A stretch of 64,000 bases of DNA from CAXXOK01 sp963663285 (lineage in GTDB: Bacteria; Bacillota; Clostridia; Christensenellales; Aristaeellaceae), in the NCBI GenBank assembly GCA_963663285.2, contig CAXXNI010000002.1, forward strand, positions 930,001 to 994,000, read 5' to 3'. The notes beneath the pieces are model-generated. The model was not told where the DNA came from. It made no database searches and saw only the letters and a list, made by a program, of their open reading frames with translations. This document shows positions 8,143 to 14,449 of this stretch, one piece after another; position 1 is the first letter of the stretch; each line of letters starts with the position of its first letter. The position numbers and the translations under genes were made by a program.

Positions 8143-8815
8143 AGTAGCCCACTCCCCACTTGGTAAAGATAAACTCCGGTTGAGCGGGGTTGCGTTCAAT
8201 TTTTTCCCGCAGACGGCGAATATGTACATCCACCGTGCGGGCATCGCCGGTATAATCGTATTTCCAAACGGTCTCAAGCATCGCCTCTCGGCTGAATACT
8301 TTACCACGGTTATTCACAAACATTTGCAGCAGGTCAAATTCCTTCGCCGTTAGGCGCACATCCTTGCCGCCCAGCGTAACTGCGCGGTTTACGGAGTTGA
8401 TTTCCATATCATGTACGCGAATGACCTTTTTCACTTCGTTTTGTTGGGCGCCATTTGCGCGGCGCATAATGGTTTTGATTCTGGCCTTAACCTCCAGTAT
8501 ATTGAAAGGTTTGGTCATGTAATCGTCGGCGCCGTATTCTAAACCGAGTATCTTATCAATATGCTCGCCTTTCGCCGTCAGCATAATGATCGGTACGTTG
8601 CTGTGCTCGCGTATGCGTTGGCAAACTGTAATGCCGTCCAATTTGGGCAGCATTACATCCAATAGAATAAAATCATAATTGCCGGAGAAAAATTTAGCCA
8701 GCGCTTCTTCGCCATCAGCGGCGGAATCCGTCTCAAAGCCTTCCTGTTCCAATGTATATTTAAGGCCTTTGATAATCAAAGGTTCATCATCAACAAGCAA
8801 GATCCGCTTTGCCAT
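8123..8815 (-). CDS. OmpR/PhoB-family response regulator
   Basis: 230-residue DNA-binding response regulator. The receiver domain shows the acidic pair DDEP, phospho-acceptor Asp in LLDVMLPK, the TAKGE Thr and Lys in TKPF. The C-terminal winged helix shows LTAKEFDLL, SREAMLETVWKY and TVDVHIRRLREKIE, typical of the OmpR/PhoB group. It is the first gene of an operon with the histidine kinase and two GerMN lipoproteins. ATG at 8815 follows AAGGATG. A good promoter lies about 75 bases upstream. Target genes cannot be deduced. Confidence 0.95.
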   Translation of the reverse strand: MAKRILLVDDEPLIIKGLKYTLEQEGFETDSAADGEEALAKFFSGNYDFILLDVMLPKLDGITVCQRIREHSNVPIIMLTAKGEHIDKILGLEYGADDYMTKPFNILEVKARIKTIMRRANGAQQNEVKKVIRVHDMEINSVNRAVTLGGKDVRLTAKEFDLLQMFVNNRGKVFSREAMLETVWKYDYTGDARTVDVHIRRLREKIERNPAQPEFIFTKWGVGYYFTDKD

Positions 8816-8888
8816 AGGCTACATCCTTTCGTGCCGAATCAGCAGGATCGTGTCGATTGTGAAAGATAAAATCGCCACGTTTAACAAT

Positions 8889-8917
8889 ATTGTAAAGCGA
8901 ATTAATAAAAAAATCAA
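8889..8917 (-). promoter_or_regulatory. Promoter of the response-regulator operon
   Basis: TTGATT (8912-8917), 17 bases, TACAAT (8889-8894), reading into the response regulator gene in a very AT-rich context. Confidence 0.6.
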
Positions 8918-9236
8918 GTAAATTGTTACAGGATTCCCATGATGATTTCATTTATACGTATCATTTTCCAGCATTAGTACATTGAAAATACAACACTTCC
9001 GCGATAATAATATGAAATTGCCAATATTTACAACGATAAGTTTATTTCTATTTCTTAAATTTTGCGAACAGGAATCTTACAGCCTTTTGATGCTATCTCT
9101 GTTAATTAAACCTGTATATAGTGGCTGGTTAAGCAGCCATATCCTTACTACTGCGTTTCAAGTAAATACAACTGATTGCAATGTGTGCCTACTCCTCTTT
9201 GCTGTACAGCAAATTAACCATTCCACATACGCAAAA

Positions 9237-9259
9237 CCCGGAGCCTTTATGGCTCCGGG
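9237..9259 (-). terminator. Terminator after gpmI
   Basis: A 9-bp GC-rich stem (CCCGGAGCC / GGCTCCGGG) with a 5-base loop, followed on the minus strand by TTTTG, ends the glycolytic operon. Confidence 0.8.
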
Positions 9260-9291
9260 CTTTATACTGTTACACATGATGGCTTGCTGCT

Positions 9292-10839
9292 TTATGCCAG
9301 CAAGCTCTTTCCAGTCATTTCCGCAGGGACTTCAACCCCCATGCTTTCCAGCATAGTTGGCGCTATATCGGAAAGTCTTCCGCCTTCGCGCAGTTTCTTC
9401 CCGATCATCTCCGGCCCGATTGCAATAAACGGAACCGGATTGGTCGTATGCGCGGTAAAGGGCTCATGCGTTTCAGGATCGACCATCTGGTCGGCATTGC
9501 CATGGTCAGCCGTAACAAAGGCGCGGCCACCGTTGCGCAAAATTGCGCGCACAACGGCCCATACACAATCATCGACAGCCAGTACGGCTTCTTCCGCCGC
9601 TTCCATCACGCCGGTATGGCCAACCATATCGCAATTGGCGAAATTGAGAATCATCACATCGTACTTCTTCGCGTTAATCTCTTCAATCGCTTTTCCAGCC
9701 ACCTCAAAGGCGCTCATTTCCGGGCTCATATCAAATGTCGCCACTTTAGAAGACGGCACAAGAATGCGGTCTTCTCCTTCGTTCGGCTTCTCGACACCGC
9801 CATTGAAGAAGAAGGTCACATGCGCATACTTTTGCGTTTCCGCAATGCGTAATTGCGTTTTCTCCAAGCTGGACAGGTATTCACCCAGTGTATTCGTCAG
9901 TTTTACCGGCGGGTTCACCACGGAAAGGCCGGTAAAGGTTTCATCATACTGTGTCATGCTGACGAAGTTTACATGGAAATAACCGTTTTTACGGGTAAAT
10001 CCGGTAAAATCAGGCTGAATAAAGGTACGCGTCAACTGACGGGCACGATCCGGACGGAAATTGAAGAAAATCACGCCGTCTTCGGGTGCGATAACGCCAG
10101 TTGGTTTGCCATCTGCAAGCACAACAGTCGGCAATACGAACTCATCGTACCCCTTTTCACCGATCGCATAGCTCTGTTCAACAGCCGCAACAGCGCTATC
10201 GGCAGTTTTGCCTTCACCGTAAACCATCGCATCGTACGCCTTTTGCACACGATCCCACAGGTTATCACGGTCCATCGCCCAGTAGCGGCCCATGACCGTT
10301 GCTATTTTGCCGACGCCAATTTCCTGTAATTTTGCTTCCAGCTCTTTAACATAGTTAATTCCGCTGGAGGGCGGCACATCACGGCCATCCAGGAAGCAAT
10401 GCACATATACTTTTTCAACGCCGCGCTTTTTGCACATTTCCAGCAATGCGTACAGATGGCTGTTATGGCTATGCACGCCGCCATCGCTTAACAAGCCCAT
10501 TAAATGGATTGCTTTGCCCTGTTCGCGTGCCTGATCAATTACATCGCAAAGCGGCTTCTTTTCATAGAAAACGCCGTCTTGAATGTCCTTGGTGATGCGT
10601 GTCAATTCCTGGTACACAATACGACCGGCGCCAATATTCAAATGGCCGACTTCGCTGTTACCCATTTGGCCGTCCGGCAGCCCGACATCCATGCCGCTGG
10701 CGCCGATTTGCGTATGCGGGTAGGTCTTCATCAACTCATCTAAATGCGGCGTACCCGCCTGAAAAATAGCGTTGCCTTCATGGGCGGGGTTGATACCAAA
10801 CCCGTCCATGATGATCAGCGCTGTCATGGTTTTATCCAT
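9292..10839 (-). CDS. gpmI: 2,3-bisphosphoglycerate-independent phosphoglycerate mutase
   Basis: Glycolytic enzyme interconverting 3- and 2-phosphoglycerate, Mn-dependent, alkaline-phosphatase superfamily. Length of 515 residues is standard. Near the N-terminus it shows LIIMDGFG and, further in, MGNSEVGH with the catalytic Ser near residue 62. Metal-ligand and substrate motifs include SDGGVHSH, DGRDVPP, NFRPDRARQL, NCDMVGHTG and TADHGNAD. ATG at 10839 has AAGGAG 8 bases upstream. It is the last gene of cggR-pgk-tpiA-gpmI, 41 bases after tpiA; enolase is not in the window. Confidence 0.97.
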   Translation of the reverse strand: MDKTMTALIIMDGFGINPAHEGNAIFQAGTPHLDELMKTYPHTQIGASGMDVGLPDGQMGNSEVGHLNIGAGRIVYQELTRITKDIQDGVFYEKKPLCDVIDQAREQGKAIHLMGLLSDGGVHSHNSHLYALLEMCKKRGVEKVYVHCFLDGRDVPPSSGINYVKELEAKLQEIGVGKIATVMGRYWAMDRDNLWDRVQKAYDAMVYGEGKTADSAVAAVEQSYAIGEKGYDEFVLPTVVLADGKPTGVIAPEDGVIFFNFRPDRARQLTRTFIQPDFTGFTRKNGYFHVNFVSMTQYDETFTGLSVVNPPVKLTNTLGEYLSSLEKTQLRIAETQKYAHVTFFFNGGVEKPNEGEDRILVPSSKVATFDMSPEMSAFEVAGKAIEEINAKKYDVMILNFANCDMVGHTGVMEAAEEAVLAVDDCVWAVVRAILRNGGRAFVTADHGNADQMVDPETHEPFTAHTTNPVPFIAIGPEMIGKKLREGGRLSDIAPTMLESMGVEVPAEMTGKSLLA

Positions 10840-10880
10840 TCACGATACTCCTTATGCTTGTCTGTTTCGCTGTCTGCAGA

Positions 10881-11633
10881 TTACTTGTTATACAGTACGA
10901 TAGCGGCAAAATCTTCCGCCTTCAGCGATGCGCCGCCAATCAATCCGCCGTCAATCTCCGGCTGCGCCATAAGACCCTTTACATTGCTGGGCTTCATGCT
11001 TCCGCCGTACTGGATGCGTACCGCGTCCGATACCGCTTTGCCATATTGACGCTCCAGCGCGCTACGGATGACGCCGATGGTCTCGTTTGCCTGCTCGTCG
11101 GTAGCGGTTAAACCGGTCCCGATTGCCCAAACAGGTTCGTAGGCAATTACGATGTCTTTCACTTCTTCGGCTGTTAAACCGGTTAATGCCATGCGGGTTT
11201 GATATTCAACAATAGCATTGGTATAGCCGTTCTCACGCTCGTCTTTCATTTCGCCAACGCACAAAATGGGAATCAAGCCACCGGCAACGGCAGCCTTAAC
11301 GCGCTGGTTTACCGTCTTATCGGTTTCGCCAAAATACTGCCGGCGCTCGCTGTGGCCGATAACGACATATTCTACGCCGCAGGCTTTGAGCATATCGACG
11401 CTCAATTCACCGGTGTAAGCGCCGCTCTGGGCAAAATGCACATTTTGCGCGCCCAGATGGACGTTCGTACCGGCGACGATTTTTTGTACGGCGTCAAAGC
11501 AAACCGCGGGTACGCAAACAGCGATATCACAATCGGCGTCTTTTACGATCGGTACCAGTTCTTTTACCAATTCCGCAGCTTCGGCAGGGGTTTTATTCAT
11601 CTTCCAGTTTCCGGCAATAAAGGGTTTACGCAT
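10881..11633 (-). CDS. tpiA: Triosephosphate isomerase
   Basis: Interconverts dihydroxyacetone phosphate and glyceraldehyde 3-phosphate. Length of 250 residues is usual. Diagnostic residues: N-x-K in GNWKMNKT near the start, catalytic His in VIGHSERR, catalytic Glu in AYEPVWAIGTG and phosphate-binding YGGSMKPSN and GGLIGGASL. ATG at 11633 with AAGGAG upstream. It lies between pgk and gpmI, with a long palindrome in the pgk-tpiA gap that may set relative mRNA levels. Confidence 0.98.
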   Translation of the reverse strand: MRKPFIAGNWKMNKTPAEAAELVKELVPIVKDADCDIAVCVPAVCFDAVQKIVAGTNVHLGAQNVHFAQSGAYTGELSVDMLKACGVEYVVIGHSERRQYFGETDKTVNQRVKAAVAGGLIPILCVGEMKDERENGYTNAIVEYQTRMALTGLTAEEVKDIVIAYEPVWAIGTGLTATDEQANETIGVIRSALERQYGKAVSDAVRIQYGGSMKPSNVKGLMAQPEIDGGLIGGASLKAEDFAAIVLYNK

Positions 11634-11729
11634 GATGATCCGCTCCTTATCTGATGGTTACTCAGTGTACATGCCCATTCTTCTTCACGTTGAAACACGT
11701 TTTAAAACGTAATATCTCAGAGCATGCCG

Positions 11730-11759
11730 ACGCAGACGGAGAAATTTCTCCGTCTGCGT
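11730..11759 (-). repeat. 30-base perfect palindrome between pgk and tpiA
   Basis: A perfect 30-base palindrome lies 18 bases after the pgk stop. As RNA it forms a 13-bp stem with a 4-base loop. No T tract follows, so it may be an mRNA processing or stability element rather than a full terminator. Confidence 0.55.
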
Positions 11760-11777
11760 TCTCCAGTTGTTATTATA

Positions 11778-12965
11778 TTACTTGTCATCCAGCGCCGCAA
11801 CACCGGGCAGTGTTTTTCCTTCGAGGAACTCGAGGCTAGCGCCTCCACCGGTAGAAACATGGGACATCTTATCAGCATACCCCATCTGTTCCACAGCCGC
11901 CGCGCTATCGCCGCCGCCGATGATGGTAACACCGCTGCATTCTGCCATTGCCTTGGCAATCGCGCGCGTGCCTTCAGCAAAGTTTTCAAATTCGAAAACG
12001 CCCATCGGGCCATTCCACACAACGGTTCCCGCATTTACGATTTCGTTGGAGAAAATCACCTGGGTTTTGGGGCCGATATCCATGCCCTCAAAGCCATCGG
12101 GAATTTCCTTGCTATGCACGGTAATACGCATGGCGTCGTTGCTGAAATCATCACCGGCAATATTGTCGATCGGCAGTAAAAGCTTAACGCCTTTTTCTTT
12201 TGCCTTCTCTAAAAGTTCCTTTGCCAGATCAATCTTATCTGCTTCCAGCAAGCTCTTGCCGATGCGGCCGCCCATCGCCTTTTGGAAGGTGTAGCTCATG
12301 CCGCCGCCAATAATCAGCGTATCTACCTTCTCCAGTAGATTGGTAATAACGCCGATCTTGTCGCTCACCTTGGCACCGCCGAGGATTGCCACAAAGGGAC
12401 GCGCAGGGTCTTCCAACGCCTTGCCCATAATGGAAAGCTCTTTACCGATCAGGAAGCCGGCAACGGCGGGATGCAGCAGGTGCGCAACGCCTTCTGTGGA
12501 AGCATGCGCGCGGTGCGCCGTGCCAAAAGCATCGTTCACATATACTTCAGCCAGTGAGGCAAGCTGCTTGGCAAATTCAGGATCGTTTTTCTCTTCTTCA
12601 GGATGGAAGCGGACGTTCTCAATTACCATTACGTCGCCATCTTTCAGCTCGTCCGCCAGTTTATGGGCGTCCGGACCGACAACATCCTTGGCAAGCGGTA
12701 CTTCTTTCCCCAGCAGCTGGCTCAAACGTTCCACTACCGGTTTGAGGGAGTATTTCATATCAAAGCCGTTCTTGGGACGGCCCAAATGGGAGCACAGAAT
12801 GACACGGGCGCCATGCTCCATCAGGTATTGAATGGTCGGCAGCGCTCCGCGGATTCGGTTTTCATCCGTAATGACCCGGTTTTCATCCAGCGGTACGTTA
12901 AAGTCGCAGCGCACGAGCACTTTTTTCCCTTTTACCTGGATGTCCTCAATGGTTTTCTTCGCCAT
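11778..12965 (-). CDS. pgk: Phosphoglycerate kinase
   Basis: Transfers phosphate from 1,3-bisphosphoglycerate to ADP. Length of 395 residues is standard. The N-terminal substrate loop reads KVLVRCDFNVP near residue 20; further motifs are SHLGRPK, GGAKVSDKIGV and the nucleotide-binding GGGDSAAA / STGGGASLEFLEG at the C-terminus. ATG at 12965 is chosen because GGAG stands 8 bases upstream; a GTG 9 bases earlier would sit on that site. It directly follows cggR by 126 bases with no gapA in between, unlike the usual cggR-gapA-pgk order. Confidence 0.97.
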   Translation of the reverse strand: MAKKTIEDIQVKGKKVLVRCDFNVPLDENRVITDENRIRGALPTIQYLMEHGARVILCSHLGRPKNGFDMKYSLKPVVERLSQLLGKEVPLAKDVVGPDAHKLADELKDGDVMVIENVRFHPEEEKNDPEFAKQLASLAEVYVNDAFGTAHRAHASTEGVAHLLHPAVAGFLIGKELSIMGKALEDPARPFVAILGGAKVSDKIGVITNLLEKVDTLIIGGGMSYTFQKAMGGRIGKSLLEADKIDLAKELLEKAKEKGVKLLLPIDNIAGDDFSNDAMRITVHSKEIPDGFEGMDIGPKTQVIFSNEIVNAGTVVWNGPMGVFEFENFAEGTRAIAKAMAECSGVTIIGGGDSAAAVEQMGYADKMSHVSTGGGASLEFLEGKTLPGVAALDDK

Positions 12966-13091
12966 ACTGCACACTCCTTAGTGAATCATTTCTTTTCGGA
13001 AACATTTGACCGCGACATTTCGCTTTTTAAAAGCAAATTCCAGTCGCATTTCCTGCAAATTTATTGCCAAGTCCCATGAGGACCAGTGCAA

Positions 13092-14114
13092 TCACTCAAT
13101 ACCGAGCATGGCTCTTGCCGCGCCCTCGTCCGTTACCAGCATTGCCTGCGGGCGGTTCTTCATGACCGCGCGAATGGCAGTTGCTTTGCGTTTCCCTGCG
13201 GCAACCGCAAGCATTGCACAATCCGGTTTTAACTTGCCCAAATCATGCGCAACGCTTGATGCGGAAAACACAACATGTCCATCACTGTCAAAATAACAGC
13301 CATACGCCTCTGCTACCGCGCCCTGGCGAAGCACGTTTGCCAGCACATCAGACGGGAGCTGCCGTTTTTGGCCCATATCGTCCGCACGGCCTATCCCATA
13401 CAGCACAACGTCGGCCCGCTGCAACAGTTCCAGTGTTTCGGTTACTTCACTCAGCTTACGAAGCTCAGCCAATGCCTGTTCATCCAGCTGATCCGGTAAA
13501 TGCATTAGCCTGTGATGTCCGCCTAACCGTTTTGCGATCTCCGATGCAATGGTATTGGCTTGTGTTTCCAGCGCCCTGCCGATACCTCCGCGAGCCGGAA
13601 CAACCATCACATTCATCGGGGTTCCCGTAGTCAGCGCTTGCGCCACTTCGTGTATGGTCTGGCCTCCTGTAACCGCCAACGTTGCTCCGCTATGCAGGAA
13701 AGAGCGTAAACGTCCGGCAGCAATCCGGCCAACCTCGTGCAGCACATGCGGGTCCTCATCGTAATCTCCCGGAGTCACATATACCCGCGGCACATCCAGT
13801 AGTTTGCTTAACGCGGTTTCCAGCTTGGTCAGCCCCCGCAGATCGCGGCTGAAACGCCTTGCCTGCGGTAGTATCCCGGCAGCTTCCGGCGTCAAACTCA
13901 TCCCTGCGGCATCTAATTCTACCAAGCCGCGCTCTTTAAGTAAAGCCGCCACTGTTCGCACTTCGCGTTCCGGCAGATTCAGGCGCATGGCAAGCTGCCG
14001 CCTGCCAACCGGCTGTAAAGCGTCTATCCGCTCTAACACCAGCGCGCGCCGCTCGATCTCCTGTGCAAGATCGGGCGCTATCTTCTGCATCAGCGAAAAG
14101 TAATCGTCCTGCAT
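13092..14114 (-). CDS. cggR: CggR-type central glycolytic regulator
   Basis: SorC/DeoR-like repressor, 340 residues. The N-terminal helix-turn-helix is visible around VGRRQLAMRLNLPEREVR. The large C-terminal domain is the sugar-phosphate-binding part (GATLAVTGGQTIHEVA, MVVPARGGIGRALETQAN, LYGIGRAD). In Bacillus CggR senses fructose-1,6-bisphosphate and represses gapA-pgk-tpi-pgm-eno. ATG at 14114 has GAGGAGAGG upstream. An operator matching the CggR consensus overlaps the 5' leader and a strong promoter precedes it, so autoregulation of the whole operon is likely. Confidence 0.92.
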   Translation of the reverse strand: MQDDYFSLMQKIAPDLAQEIERRALVLERIDALQPVGRRQLAMRLNLPEREVRTVAALLKERGLVELDAAGMSLTPEAAGILPQARRFSRDLRGLTKLETALSKLLDVPRVYVTPGDYDEDPHVLHEVGRIAAGRLRSFLHSGATLAVTGGQTIHEVAQALTTGTPMNVMVVPARGGIGRALETQANTIASEIAKRLGGHHRLMHLPDQLDEQALAELRKLSEVTETLELLQRADVVLYGIGRADDMGQKRQLPSDVLANVLRQGAVAEAYGCYFDSDGHVVFSASSVAHDLGKLKPDCAMLAVAAGKRKATAIRAVMKNRPQAMLVTDEGAARAMLGIE

Positions 14115-14131
14115 CGTTCCTCTCCTCTGTA

Positions 14132-14170
14132 CGGGACGAGATTTGACCCGCATGGACGAATTTCATCCCA
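14132..14170 (-). promoter_or_regulatory. CggR-like operator
   Basis: Minus strand reads GGGATGAAATTCGTCC, four bases, then GGGTCAAATCTCGTCCC: two direct GGGA/GGGT...GTCC repeats about 20 bases apart. This matches the known Bacillus CggR operator pattern CGGGAC-N6-TGTC-N4-CGGGAC-N6-TGTCC. It lies just downstream of the -10 of the cggR promoter. Confidence 0.75.
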
Positions 14171-14176
14171 CAAGGA

Positions 14177-14205
14177 ATTATACCGCATTTATATCCTTCA
14201 TGCAA
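14177..14205 (-). promoter_or_regulatory. Promoter of the glycolytic operon
   Basis: TTGCAT (14200-14205), 17 bases, perfect TATAAT (14177-14182), reading into cggR. Confidence 0.75.
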
Positions 14206-14311
14206 TCCCTGTTTTGACAATTTCTTCACAATATTTTAAGATGGATTTTACTCAATTTTATAGTTACAATCTGATTCATCCCTTATATTACAGCATAATT
14301 GACAAATATGT

Positions 14312-14363
14312 ATGCAAATCGGGAATCGGCCGCGGACAATTGCGGCAGATTCCCGATTTGCAT
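14312..14363 (-). terminator. Hairpin after the coiled-coil binding-protein gene
   Basis: Perfect 16-bp stem (14312-14327 with 14348-14363); the 20-base loop can extend it by a CCGC/GCGG pair. It lies about 90 bases after the stop codon and is followed on the minus strand by ACATATTTGTC. Probable terminator. Confidence 0.55.
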
Positions 14364-14449
14364 ATTTTACAGTCTAATGCTGCAAAATGAATAATCGACA
14401 TAGTAGAATCTATATTGTCTTGCACTACAATGTTCACGGTTAACTGGTG

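Larger units (their letters stand above)
8816..9291. other. 476-base AT-rich spacer
   Basis: Contains the promoter of the response-regulator operon (8889-8917) and the terminator after gpmI (9237-9259). Between about 8920 and 9235 I see nothing recognisable; a plus-strand frame beginning at 8982 runs through the gpmI terminator into antisense sequence and has no ribosome binding site. Confidence 0.6.
14115..14449. other. Spacer between coiled-coil binding-protein gene and cggR
   Basis: Holds the cggR promoter and operator (14132-14205) and, to the right, a long hairpin at 14312-14363. The remaining sequence is AT-rich and shows nothing else. Confidence 0.6.

Noticed and set aside
8982..9356. 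124-codon plus-strand open frame
   Set aside because: Runs through the gpmI terminator into the antisense strand of gpmI; no start signal.
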